A DNA stretch of 49,378 nt from Actinomycetes bacterium. GTDB taxonomy: Bacteria; Actinomycetota; Acidimicrobiia; Acidimicrobiales; Bog-793. This document shows positions 41,616 through 49,378 of this stretch, one piece after another; position 1 is the first letter of the stretch, and every line of letters begins with the position of its first letter. The stretch is from contig JAKBAA010000014.1 in NCBI GenBank assembly GCA_021809425.1, forward strand, positions 1 to 49,378, read 5' to 3'. The translations under genes were made by a program, and so were the position numbers. Below the pieces are notes generated by a model that was not told where the DNA came from, made no database searches, and was given only the letters and a program-made list of their open reading frames with translations.

Positions 41616-42653
41616 TCAGCAGCTGCCGGTATAGATGTAGGGACGGCTTGTAGCGGCGTTGACGTTCGCGCGCGTGAGCAGCATCTGTGGGACACCAATG
41701 AACTGCTTGAGCACGGGCACTCGCCCGCTCCGTCCCGAGCGGAGGTAGTCCACGAGGGCCTTCACCTGATTCGCGCCGATCTCGCGTGGAGACTGCGCAA
41801 CGAGCGCAGTGATGGTCCCGCTCTTCAGCGCGGCGACCTCTGCCGGCGTGGCGTCGAGCGCCACGACGGTGACCTTTCCAGCCTTGCCGGCTTGCTGTAC
41901 CGCTGCCGCCGCGGCCTGCCCGTCCGGACCGTCCGCGGCCACGACGAGCTTCAGGTCTGGATGCGAGATCAGAAGCGAGGCAACCGCCGAGGTCGCCTTG
42001 TTCACGTCGAACCCGCTGTAGATCGTAGGCAGCGAGGTCAGCTTGGGGTTCGCTGCCGCCAATGCCTTCACCACCGGGTTGAGCCGCTCGTCCACGGGGA
42101 CAAGCCCGGGAATGCCGTTCACCACGACCATCGACCCGGCCCCCTTTGGCGCAAGGGGCGTGAGCTGCTTCAGGAAGGAAAGCTGACGGAACTTGGTACC
42201 GACCACCTGGTATTGCGCTCGGGGAGCGGTCGAGTTGATCGTGACGACGGGCACGCCCTTTGCCATGAGCGAACGGTACTGAGCCAGGAACTGGTTCGGA
42301 TTCTCCGGGTCGACGAAGATGCCGCTCGGGCTCGTTAGCGTGGCCGTCGAGAAGAGCTGCGAGAATGTCGCAGCGTCGCCGGCCGTCGACGAGTATGCCT
42401 TGTACTGCACGCCGAGCCTTGCGGCCTCCTGCTTGGCGCCGCAGCCGAGCGTCTGCCAGAACGGGTCGTACGTCAGCCCGTACACGCCAGCAATGCTGAT
42501 GTTGCTGGCTCTCGCCGTCGCGCGCGCAGGCACCGCGGCAGCCGACTCGGCTCGCCGGACACTTCCCCCCGCCGCCTGCGAACCTACCGCCACGAGTGTC
42601 AGCGGCAGCGCCGTCGCGACCACACCACGTCGCAACGTTACGGACTTCTTCAT
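41616..42653 (-). CDS. sugar ABC transporter substrate-binding protein (RbsB-type)
   Basis: This 345-residue secreted protein starts with a signal sequence (KKSVTLRRGVVATALPLTLVAVGSQAAGG). The mature part is a type I periplasmic-binding fold: ISIAGVYGLTYDPFWQTLGCGAKQEAARLGVQYKAYS, GIFVDPENPNQF, GVPVVTINSTAP, VVVNGIPG, LKLVVAADGPDGQAAAAAVQQAGKAGKVTVVALDATPAEVAALKSGTITALVAQSPREIGANQ. This is the ribose-binding branch (Peripla_BP_4). No lipobox is clear. The matching permease and ATPase genes lie upstream in the same cluster. It presumably binds the imported glycoside outside the membrane. Confidence 0.92.
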   Translation of the reverse strand: MKKSVTLRRGVVATALPLTLVAVGSQAAGGSVRRAESAAAVPARATARASNISIAGVYGLTYDPFWQTLGCGAKQEAARLGVQYKAYSSTAGDAATFSQLFSTATLTSPSGIFVDPENPNQFLAQYRSLMAKGVPVVTINSTAPRAQYQVVGTKFRQLSFLKQLTPLAPKGAGSMVVVNGIPGLVPVDERLNPVVKALAAANPKLTSLPTIYSGFDVNKATSAVASLLISHPDLKLVVAADGPDGQAAAAAVQQAGKAGKVTVVALDATPAEVAALKSGTITALVAQSPREIGANQVKALVDYLRSGRSGRVPVLKQFIGVPQMLLTRANVNAATSRPYIYTGSC

Positions 42654-42731
42654 GTCATTCTCCCCTCAGTGGTTGGGCCACGCTGTTTCGTCGCGTCGCC
42701 AACAAGATGTCAACTGCATGGATGTGCATTG

Positions 42732-43745
42732 TCACGCCAACGGCGAGCTCCCCTGGGCGAACGCAGCGTCGAAGCGGGTCGAGGCCGGAGCAAGCACCTG
42801 TGCACGCACGAAGCCGAGCGCCTCGGGCGCTCCCTGCAGGCGATCCATGCCCGCGTCCTCCCATTCCACCGAGATCGGCCCGGAGTAGCCGATGGCGTTC
42901 ATGGCACGAAAGCAAGCGCCCCAGGGCACGTCGCCCCGCCCCACGGAGACGAAGTCCCAGCCACGGCGTCGATCCGCCCAGGCGAGGTGGGAGGAAAGGC
43001 GGCCGTTCCGCCCGTTGCCGAGGTTGAGCTTTGTGTCCTTGCAGTCGACGTGGTAAATGCGATCGGCGAAGTCGAACAGGAAGTCGGCGGGATCGACCTC
43101 TTGCCAGAGCATGTGGCTCGGGTCCCAGTTGAGGCCGAACGCCGCTCTCCGGTCGATTGCCTCGAGGGCGCGCACGGTCGTCCAGTAGTCGTAGGCAATC
43201 TCGCTCGGGTGCACCTCGAGGGCGAAGCGGACGCCGACCTCGTCGAAGACGTCCAAGATCGGATGCCAGCGGCGGGCGAAGTCTGCGAACCCCTCGGCAA
43301 CCATCTCCTCGGTGACGGGTGGGAACATGGCCACGAGCTTCCAGATCGAGGAGCCGGTGAAGCCCACCACGACGTCGACACCGAGGCGGGCCGCGAACCT
43401 GGCCGTTGCCTTCATCTCCTCGGCGGCGCGTTGGCGTACGCCCTCCGGCTCGCCGTCCCCCCAGATCCGTGGCGGCAGGATCGACTGGTGGCGCGCGTCG
43501 ATGGGGTCATCACAGACCGCCTGTCCGACGAGGTGGTTCGAGATGGCCCACACCCCTAGGCCGTGGCGCCCGAGGATCTCCCTCCGCCCTGCGACGTAGG
43601 CGTCGTCGTTCCAGCGCGTGACGTCGAGGTGGTCACCCCAGCATGCGAGCTCGAGCCCGTCGTAACCCCACCCAGCCGCGCGGCGGGCCACCTCCTCGAG
43701 CGGTAGGTCGGTCCATTGCCCCGTAAAGAGCGTGATCGGGCGCAT
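42732..43745 (-). CDS. sugar phosphate isomerase/epimerase-like TIM-barrel enzyme
   Basis: This 337-residue enzyme of the AP-endonuclease-2/xylose-isomerase-like superfamily has a first strand [33 protein letters not shown]. The usual divalent metal ligands are visible: Glu177 (FALEVHPSE), Asp208 and His211 (NWDPSHMLW), His232/Asp234 (HVDCKDTKL) and Glu294 (SVEWEDAG). All ligands are intact, so it should be active. The substrate is unknown; in this cluster an isomerase or hydratase step on a keto-sugar is plausible. ATG 43745 is the start; an ORF start at 43826 would overlap the upstream gene and add non-conserved residues. It is distinct from the second TIM barrel at 45016. Confidence 0.87.
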   Translation of the reverse strand: MRPITLFTGQWTDLPLEEVARRAAGWGYDGLELACWGDHLDVTRWNDDAYVAGRREILGRHGLGVWAISNHLVGQAVCDDPIDARHQSILPPRIWGDGEPEGVRQRAAEEMKATARFAARLGVDVVVGFTGSSIWKLVAMFPPVTEEMVAEGFADFARRWHPILDVFDEVGVRFALEVHPSEIAYDYWTTVRALEAIDRRAAFGLNWDPSHMLWQEVDPADFLFDFADRIYHVDCKDTKLNLGNGRNGRLSSHLAWADRRRGWDFVSVGRGDVPWGACFRAMNAIGYSGPISVEWEDAGMDRLQGAPEALGFVRAQVLAPASTRFDAAFAQGSSPLA

Positions 43746-43822
43746 GCTCCACTCTCCTTGGGAGACGGTCGCTGCTGTGGCCGTCAGAGCGCTTGGCGGA
43801 GCTGGCGACGGCGGGGGCTTCG

Positions 43823-45019
43823 TCATACGCAGTCCTCGCGCGCGACGATGGTCACGAAGGCTGCACCTGGCACCTCGAGGGTCGCCAGCTGGCGCAGGGC
43901 CCCGTCGTGTGCATCGATGGCGTAGGAGCGCAGCTCGCCGGCCGGTCGGTCAGCCACGAGAAGCAACGATCCGGCGGGATCGATCGCAAAGCTCCTGGCG
44001 GCGACGCCGGGGTGTGCCGACGGCGCCAGTGCAACCGCTCCCGACCTGCACAGCCCCACACCGTCGTCGTCCCGAAACCAGATAAGCATGTCCTCGCCCC
44101 GGTTGTTGACGTAGATCGTTCGCCCGTCGGGGTGGACGCGTACCTCCGCCGGCTCGTTGACCCGGTCGACCGGCCGATCGAGCGTGGAGACCCGGTCGAG
44201 CAGGGTGAGCTGTCCGGTCGTGGCGTCGAAGGCGACCGTTGCCAGCTCCGAGGAGAGCTCGCAGGTCACATAGGCAAGCGCACCCTTCGGATCGAAGGCG
44301 AGATGGCGCGGCGCGGTCTCGGCCGGAAGGCGGAAGCTCGAGACGAGCGTTCCTGGCCGATCGAGCGCGAGCACGAGGATCTGGTCGGTTCCCTTGTCGC
44401 AGACGAGGACGTAGCGCTCGCTCGGGTCCACGACCGCGCAGTGCGCGTGCGGGCTCGCTTGGCAGTGTCCGCCGGCCTGTGGGGATCGGTTCGGATCACG
44501 CCCCGAGCCTGAGAGCACCAGGACGTCAACCACCTGGTCGAGGCTTCCGTCCCTGCCGACCCCGATGGTGGTGACCGTAGAGTCGTCATAGAGGTAATCG
44601 ACTCCCCAGGCTCCGGCGCCGTCGGTGGTAACGCGTTCGACGTGCGCGAAGCTTCCGTGGCTTGCGCAGAGCAACAGGTGGTGGCGCTCGTTGTAGGAGA
44701 GGTAGGTGGGAAAGGGACCGGGGATGGGCAAGGACCCTCGCCACTCGAGATCCCCGCTGTGCGGATCGGCCGCGAGGGCATGGATCGCCGCCCGCGGACC
44801 AACCGGACCGCGCCCGTCGGTCTTTCGCTCGTCCACGGCGTAGAGGGTGCTCGTCCGAGCCGCCCAGACGAGATAGCCCGCCTGGCCAGGACGCTCGGCG
44901 TGGCTCTGGAGCTGCAGCGCCCCATCGGGCCGGAGGGCGACGACGTCGATCCCACCGTCGGTCTCCTCGGCGTCGCTCGCGTAGCGCCCGACGTAGGCGA
45001 GCAGGGGAGCGGACGTCAA
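43823..45019 (-). CDS. lactonase-family seven-bladed beta-propeller protein
   Basis: This 398-residue protein has the repeated blade pattern of the 6-phosphogluconolactonase/YkgB beta-propeller family: [129 protein letters not shown] and [25 protein letters not shown]. There is no signal peptide, so it acts in the cytosol. The family opens sugar lactones; here a glucono-type lactone or an aromatic lactone of the substrate is possible, but neither can be chosen. Its ATG overlaps the stop of the 45016 gene by 4 bases. Confidence 0.85.
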   Translation of the reverse strand: MTSAPLLAYVGRYASDAEETDGGIDVVALRPDGALQLQSHAERPGQAGYLVWAARTSTLYAVDERKTDGRGPVGPRAAIHALAADPHSGDLEWRGSLPIPGPFPTYLSYNERHHLLLCASHGSFAHVERVTTDGAGAWGVDYLYDDSTVTTIGVGRDGSLDQVVDVLVLSGSGRDPNRSPQAGGHCQASPHAHCAVVDPSERYVLVCDKGTDQILVLALDRPGTLVSSFRLPAETAPRHLAFDPKGALAYVTCELSSELATVAFDATTGQLTLLDRVSTLDRPVDRVNEPAEVRVHPDGRTIYVNNRGEDMLIWFRDDDGVGLCRSGAVALAPSAHPGVAARSFAIDPAGSLLLVADRPAGELRSYAIDAHDGALRQLATLEVPGAAFVTIVAREDCV

Positions 45020-46182
45020 CGGTCGCCCCCGGCGGCCGGGGCGACTCCGGCTTCGGTCGGGCGGTCGAGCAGGCGGCGGAGCATGGCCTGGTGGCGCCGT
45101 ACCTGCTCCACCTCGTCGGCCAGCTCCGCCCGAGTGCGGTCCTGGAAGTACCGCTGCCCCTCGTACTCGGAGTTGACATAGCCGTCGAAGCCACCCCGGA
45201 CGAGCGCTCCAATGCCTCCCTCGTAGTCGATGGAGATGTCGTCGTAGTCACCCGGAGCGCCGGGCACGGCGGTCATGTTGTAGAACTTGCCGTGCGCGTG
45301 CACGACGTACGGGGCGAGCTCCTGGAGGTGCTCCGGGCGGGTACCGGAGAGCATGAGGGCCTCGGCGACGACCGTGTGATCGAGCTCAGACGGGTCGGGG
45401 ACCTGCGCCTCGGCGAAGGCTTTGACGCTCGAGAACAGCGGTAGCAGCTCGGGCTCGCATTCGCCCGTGCGGAGCCAGCGAGTCAGGTCGCTCCGCAGGT
45501 TGCCCGCGGTTCGGTAGGCCATCTCGGGGAGCGGGAAGGGAGCCGCTCCGTTGCGGATCAGAAGCGCGAGGGCGACGGAGGCCTCACATGCCTCCGGCTT
45601 CGCCCCCCGGCGCTGGAACCAGTCGAGAAGGACCTCGGACGGGCGGAACTGCAAGATGCCGAAGTCGGGCACGATGCCAAGGTGCCGGGTCCCTGTGCGG
45701 TCGACGAAGGCCACGATCTCCTCGACCTGGCCGCCGTCGAGCGGCATCGGCTGGTGGATCTCCTTGCCGAGCCGGATGTCGAGCGACTCCGCCAGCGGAA
45801 GCGCTGCGAGCATGACCTCGAGCGGCACGACCGAGATGCAGCGAACGATCCGAAAGCCCAAGGTGTGCGCAAGCTGGAGGTCGTGTCGCAGGCGATCGGC
45901 GCACTCGTCGTAGCTCATGACGTGGTCACGGAACTGGAGCACGTCCATGCTCACGTCGAGCGCGACCGGCACCGTGGCGTAGCGTTCCATCCACTGGTGC
46001 CACTGGCGCACGAAGGCCGCATCCGGATCGGGGTAGGGAAACGAGAGCTCGTCGATCGTCTCGATGCCGTCGGCGCCCGGGAGGTTCTCCGCAACCTCTC
46101 GCAGCTGATCCTCGAGGAGGAGCTCTTTGAAGAACTGCGCCTGCTGGTAGCTGTAGAGCGAGACGCCGCGGCGGATCGTCAT
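45016..46182 (-). CDS. C-glycoside deglycosidase alpha-like TIM-barrel subunit
   Basis: This 388-residue protein starts MTIRRGVSLYSYQQAQFF, the typical start of the alpha subunit of C-glycoside deglycosidases (DgpB/CarB type). Candidate Mn ligands and catalytic residues are Glu141 and His143 (GKEIHQPMP), Asp173 (IVPDFGI), His295/His297 (VVHAHGKF) and Glu339 (NSEYEGQ). The next upstream gene encodes a DUF6379 protein, the known beta subunit, and their stop and start share one base, so translation is coupled. These enzymes break the C-C (and sometimes C-O) glycosidic bond of 3-keto-glycosides. Substrate range is not readable. ATG 46182 is the start; the long ORF beyond it is antisense noise. 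Confidence 0.85.
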   Translation of the reverse strand: MTIRRGVSLYSYQQAQFFKELLLEDQLREVAENLPGADGIETIDELSFPYPDPDAAFVRQWHQWMERYATVPVALDVSMDVLQFRDHVMSYDECADRLRHDLQLAHTLGFRIVRCISVVPLEVMLAALPLAESLDIRLGKEIHQPMPLDGGQVEEIVAFVDRTGTRHLGIVPDFGILQFRPSEVLLDWFQRRGAKPEACEASVALALLIRNGAAPFPLPEMAYRTAGNLRSDLTRWLRTGECEPELLPLFSSVKAFAEAQVPDPSELDHTVVAEALMLSGTRPEHLQELAPYVVHAHGKFYNMTAVPGAPGDYDDISIDYEGGIGALVRGGFDGYVNSEYEGQRYFQDRTRAELADEVEQVRRHQAMLRRLLDRPTEAGVAPAAGGDR

Positions 46183-46649
46183 CAGTCCGAGCCCTTCTCG
46201 GTCAGCGCCACCTCGTAGGTGACGATGTGCGGGGACTTCTCCGAGCCGGCGCCAGAGCCGGGCCTCGGTGGATTGCGGACCCACTCCTCGTCGGTCGGCT
46301 GGTAGCCGTAGGCCGCAAGGACGGACTGCTGGAAGCGGATCCGATGCCACCCCGGCGTGAGCCCGCCCGGGAGACCCACGTGCAGGATCGCCTCGTCGTC
46401 GAAGTCCCAGTGCTCCCAGACCGCGCCGCGCAGCTCCTCGAAGGTCCGCGGCCCTCGCCCGTTGATCTCGAAGGTCTGGGCCTCGACCGGGTACTCCACA
46501 TCGTCGACGGCGAGGTAGTAGCCGTTGTGGAGCGAGAGATAGACCCCGCGGTAGTTGGCGTTGCGCACCGCCAGGGTGAACCCGATGACGTGGCCGCCTC
46601 GACACTCGTTCCGCAGGCTGTCCTCGCGGATGAGGAAGTTCTCGAACAT
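46182..46649 (-). CDS. C-glycoside deglycosidase beta subunit (DUF6379)
   Basis: This 155-residue beta-sandwich protein begins MFENFLIREDSLRNECRGGHVIGFTLAVRNANYRGVYLSLHNGYYLAVD and contains VEAQTFEINGRGPRTFEEL, matching the DUF6379/C-glycoside deglycosidase beta subunit (DgpC/CarC type). In described enzymes this small subunit assembles with the TIM-barrel alpha subunit and is required for activity. Directly downstream, sharing one base, is the alpha-like gene. Upstream by 8 bases is the ABC permease gene, so transport and cleavage are encoded together. The pairing with the correct alpha partner makes this call stronger than its small size suggests. Confidence 0.88.
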   Translation of the reverse strand: MFENFLIREDSLRNECRGGHVIGFTLAVRNANYRGVYLSLHNGYYLAVDDVEYPVEAQTFEINGRGPRTFEELRGAVWEHWDFDDEAILHVGLPGGLTPGWHRIRFQQSVLAAYGYQPTDEEWVRNPPRPGSGAGSEKSPHIVTYEVALTEKGSD

Positions 46650-46657
46650 CGTCCCAC

Positions 46658-47728
46658 CTATCCCTGTTCGCGCCGCTGGACCGTGAAGCGGTCGAGGCCG
46701 ACGGCCAAGATGAGGGCCCCGCCGACCGCCATCAGCTGGTAGTAGGACGAGACGCCGATCACTACGAGACCGCCCTGAAGGATGACTGCGAGGGCCGTTC
46801 CCCAGACGGCCCCGGGGATCGAGACACGTCCACCCTCGAGGAGGGTTCCGCCGATCACGGCGGCGGTGACCGCGTTGAGCGCATCGTTGGCGTGGCCATT
46901 GACGACCGTGCTCCCGTAGTGGGAGATGTCGATGAAGCCAGCGATCCCGGCGAACGTCCCGGCAAGGGCGGCGAGCGCGACGATGTAGCGCGTCACACGG
47001 ATGCCTGCCCGGCTCGCCGCGACCCTGGAGGACCCGATCGCAAGGGTGCGCGTGCCGAAGCGCGTGAACCGGACGGAGAGCCATGCCACCGCTGCGACCG
47101 CAAGGGCGACGAGCGCGGGAAGGGGGATGGGTCCGACCGTCCGCAGGCCGAAGCTCTGCTGGAGTGGGGTCGGTAGGCCCGCCACATCGCTGCCGTTCGT
47201 GACAACATAGGCGATCCCCATCCCGATCCCGAGCGTGCCGAGCGTGGCGATGAGCGAGTTGATCCGGGCGTAGGCGATGAGCGACCCATTGACGAGCCCG
47301 AACAGCGCCCCCGTGGCGAGTGCACCGCCGACGCCTGCGAGCGCCGCGACGCCGACGTGGGTGGCGGTGCCGTTCGGCCCGGTTATGGCGAGGGCGTTGA
47401 TGATCTTTGCGCCGACCACGGAGCTCAGCACGAGGTTCGCGCCGAGCGACAGGTCGAAGATGCCGGCGCCGAGCATCAGCGAGAGGCCGACTGCGAGCAA
47501 GAGCGCCTCGGTCCCGGCGAGCAACAGGGCCTTCACGTCCGCGAGCGAGGCAAAGACGCCGTGCGACGAGAGCACCGTGAAGACGATGAACAACAACACG
47601 TCGAGCAGGAAGATGGCCGAAGCTCGCGTGGCGAGCAGCTCCCTCCAGCGGCTACGGGGAACCGCTCTTGTGTCGACCTCGTTGGAGAGGCTGTCGCGTG
47701 CCTCGGCGACGGCGGCATCGACCATCAC
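46658..47728 (-). CDS. sugar ABC transporter permease (RbsC-type)
   Basis: This 356-residue membrane protein has about nine to ten hydrophobic segments and the RbsC pattern: ALLLAVGLSLMLGAGIFDLSLGANLVLSSVVGAKI, GLVNGSLIAYARINSLIATLGTLGIGMGIAYVVTNG, RFTRFGTRTLAIGSSRVAASRAGIRV (the cytoplasmic coupling loop) and AVTAAVIGGTLLEGGRVSIPGAVWGTALAVILQGGLV. It is the only permease in the window, so it probably works as a homodimer. Its start ATG overlaps the ATPase stop by 4 bases, and DUF6379 follows after 8 bases. The first or second Met could be the start. Confidence 0.93.
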   Translation of the reverse strand: MMVDAAVAEARDSLSNEVDTRAVPRSRWRELLATRASAIFLLDVLLFIVFTVLSSHGVFASLADVKALLLAGTEALLLAVGLSLMLGAGIFDLSLGANLVLSSVVGAKIINALAITGPNGTATHVGVAALAGVGGALATGALFGLVNGSLIAYARINSLIATLGTLGIGMGIAYVVTNGSDVAGLPTPLQQSFGLRTVGPIPLPALVALAVAAVAWLSVRFTRFGTRTLAIGSSRVAASRAGIRVTRYIVALAALAGTFAGIAGFIDISHYGSTVVNGHANDALNAVTAAVIGGTLLEGGRVSIPGAVWGTALAVILQGGLVVIGVSSYYQLMAVGGALILAVGLDRFTVQRREQG

Positions 47729-48543
47729 TCGTGCGCCTCCTGCCGGTAACCGACCATGGTCGCGACGACGTCAGGGACGGTCAGCCCCTTCGACGGCACG
47801 TCGAGGACGGTCGCTCCGCGCCACAGCACCACCACCCGGTCGGCGATGGAGAGGATCCTCGGGAGGTCGTGGGAGACCACCACCACGCCGAGGCCACGGC
47901 TTGCGACCGTCCGGATGAGCTCACAGACCTTCTCGGACTGTCTCGCCCCGAGGGCAGCGGTGGGCTCGTCCATCAAGAGGGCGGCGCTCGACCACATGAC
48001 CGCTCGCGCGACCGCCACCGCCTGGCGCTGTCCGCCGGAGAGGTCCCGCACGGGCACGCGCAACGACGGCAGGGAGATCGAGAGCTCACGAAGCGCCGCC
48101 TCGGTCTGTTCGGCCATGCGGCGGCGGTCGAGCGCGCCGACGGCGCGCAGCGAGCGACGTCGAAGCACCTCGTGACCGAGGAACATGTTGTCGATGACGC
48201 TGAGGTCCGGCGCGAGCGAGAGATCCTGGTGGACGGTGTCGACGCCAAGGCGTTGCGCGTCGCGCACGGAGCTCAGCGCGACCTGCGCGTTGTTGACGAC
48301 GATGCGGCCGCTGTCGGGCCGGTAGATCCCCTGCAGGACGCGAAGGAAGGTCGACTTTCCTGCTCCGTTGTCGCCGAACAGTGCGACGACCTCTCCGAAG
48401 GACGCCTGCAGCGAAGCGTCCCGAAGCGCCTCGACGTGGCCGAAGTGCTTGCGAACGTGCTCAGCCGCGATGGCGACGCCTGCCGAGCGCTGGTCGACGT
48501 CCGCCATCGCATCGCTCGCTCGTGCGTCATTGGCTGGGGTCAT
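47725..48543 (-). CDS. sugar ABC transporter ATP-binding protein (single-domain)
   Basis: This 272-residue ATPase has Walker A GDNGAGKST (57-65), a Q-loop (VDTVHQDLSL), the signature LSGGQRQ (168-174) and Walker B ALLMDEP (188-194), followed by the switch histidine (VVVVSHDL). Many ribose/xylose-type importers use a double-length ATPase; this is a single domain like XylG/FrcA-type short members. It overlaps the dehydrogenase stop by 4 bases and the permease start by 4 bases, so translation is coupled through this set. It powers uptake of the cluster's substrate. Confidence 0.93.
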   Translation of the reverse strand: MTPANDARASDAMADVDQRSAGVAIAAEHVRKHFGHVEALRDASLQASFGEVVALFGDNGAGKSTFLRVLQGIYRPDSGRIVVNNAQVALSSVRDAQRLGVDTVHQDLSLAPDLSVIDNMFLGHEVLRRRSLRAVGALDRRRMAEQTEAALRELSISLPSLRVPVRDLSGGQRQAVAVARAVMWSSAALLMDEPTAALGARQSEKVCELIRTVASRGLGVVVVSHDLPRILSIADRVVVLWRGATVLDVPSKGLTVPDVVATMVGYRQEAHE

Positions 48544-49378
48544 CGGGTCGGCACGTCCACCCAGGCCTGCCGCGACGCGGAAGCGATCACGGCCTCGGTG
48601 AGGATGGCGGCGCGAAGGCCGTCGGCGAAGGTTGGAAGGCCCGCAGGCGTGTGCCCTCCGATCGCCCGGTAGGTATCGTCGACGAAGGCGTTGAAGCAGT
48701 CCTGGTAGCCCTGTGGATGCCCGGCGGGCACACGGTCGTAGATCGCACCCGCCGTCTCGGCGCTGGCACCGCGAGGAACGACGATGGTGTGCTCGCGCGT
48801 GCCGACGACGAGGTGTTCGGGGCGCTCCTGGTCGAAGGCGACGGACTGCTCGGTTCCATCGACCGAGAGCCAGAGGCGATTCTTGCGACCTGGCGACGCC
48901 TGGCTGACGACGACCGAGCCAATGGCGTGCTCGTCGGTCTCGAATTGGACCACGGCACGATCCTCGTTGACGGCTCCGACCCTGGACTCGCCCCGTTGGT
49001 CGTACACCCTCGACAGCTGGGCGCTGACGCGGACGATGCGCTGCCCGGTCACGAACTCCGCGAGATCACACCAGTGCACACCGATGTCGGCGAACGCCCC
49101 GGAAGGACCACCGAGCTTCGGGTCCATGCGCCAATTGTCGTCGCCCGCGCTCGAGAGCCAGTCCTGCAGGTACGAGCCGTGGACCGAGTGGATGCGTCCG
49201 GCTCGACCGTCGACCACACGCTGCCGGGCGTCGCGGACGGTGGGGTAGTAGCGGTAGACAAAGGGAACGGTGTGCACGACGCCGGCCCCGACCGCCGCCT
49301 CGATCATCGTCCGTGCTGTGGCGAGGTCCGTGGCAAGGGGCTTCTCGCAGACGACGTGCTTGCCGGCGCGGAACGCGG
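48540..49378 (-). CDS. Gfo/Idh/MocA-family NAD(P)-dependent oxidoreductase, 5' end beyond window
   Basis: About 279 codons of the C-terminal part are in the window; the Rossmann N-terminus is cut off by the right edge. The visible part begins with AGKHVVCEKPLATD, the EKP motif of the family, then VPFVYRYYPTVRDARQRV, SWLSSAGDDNWRMDPKLGGPSGAFADIGVHWCDLAEFVTGQ (with the catalytic GxxxDxGxHxxD segment) and a beta-rich C-terminal domain. Family members oxidise sugar or inositol hydroxyls; DgpA of C-glycoside pathways belongs here. A role in 3-oxidation or reduction of the keto-sugar is inference. Its stop overlaps the ATPase start by 4 bases. Confidence 0.9.
   Translation of the reverse strand, partial: AFRAGKHVVCEKPLATDLATARTMIEAAVGAGVVHTVPFVYRYYPTVRDARQRVVDGRAGRIHSVHGSYLQDWLSSAGDDNWRMDPKLGGPSGAFADIGVHWCDLAEFVTGQRIVRVSAQLSRVYDQRGESRVGAVNEDRAVVQFETDEHAIGSVVVSQASPGRKNRLWLSVDGTEQSVAFDQERPEHLVVGTREHTIVVPRGASAETAGAIYDRVPAGHPQGYQDCFNAFVDDTYRAIGGHTPAGLPTFADGLRAAILTEAVIASASRQAWVDVPTR

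Overview
The window is very GC-rich DNA from an actinobacterium, most likely a deep-branching (Acidimicrobiia-like) member. This placement rests on the strongly G/C-ending codons, a WhiB regulator, the mec-cysO-cysM-murI-rph-rdgB gene order known from Mycobacterium, a PimB-like mannosyltransferase, a luciferase-like (F420-type) oxidoreductase, and a tmRNA whose tag ends in ALAA. The taxonomic placement is inference; no marker was searched.

Positions 1-16,000 are mostly housekeeping. They hold a cut-off membrane protein and a low-complexity partner, then nicotinate phosphoribosyltransferase, phosphofructokinase, a UbiA-type prenyltransferase, glucose-6-phosphate dehydrogenase and peptide release factor 3. 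Next come a secreted coiled-coil/M23-like protein, FtsH, WhiB, an acetyltransferase, a secreted beta-helix protein, a cold shock protein and three small unknown ORFs.

Positions 16,100-23,530 (minus strand) hold an accessory block. A large MalT/LuxR-type regulator lies upstream of a 93-residue ORF, a secreted CxxCH protein, and an unusual MauE-thioredoxin-Cys-rich fusion; an AIM24 protein and a small helical protein follow. I do not recognise this as a described system. Positions 23,765-26,040 hold a secreted DUF1906-like protein, an HNH nuclease with an Ig-like tail and no visible signal peptide, and a decayed transposase end.

Positions 26,170-38,260 are again core genes. ssrA (tmRNA) and smpB lie together, followed by the mec-cysO-cysM sulfur-carrier cysteine pathway, murI, rph, rdgB, a Cys4 mini-protein, a PimB-like glycosyltransferase, an SRPBCC protein, an LLM oxidoreductase apparently starting at CTG, an AlaC-like aminotransferase, and the B12-dependent ribonucleotide reductase nrdJ behind a good promoter and NrdR-like boxes.

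Positions 38,275-49,378 form a single-direction catabolic gene cluster with several stop/start overlaps, running off the right edge. It encodes a Gfo/Idh/MocA dehydrogenase, a ribose-type ABC importer, both subunits of a C-glycoside deglycosidase-like enzyme (TIM barrel plus DUF6379), a beta-propeller lactonase, a second TIM-barrel isomerase, a GMC flavin oxidase and a LigM/DesA-type tetrahydrofolate-dependent O-demethylase. My reading is that it imports a methoxylated aryl glycoside (possibly a C-glycoside), oxidises the sugar at C3, cleaves the glycosidic bond by elimination, and demethylates the aglycone. This is the most interesting system in the window.
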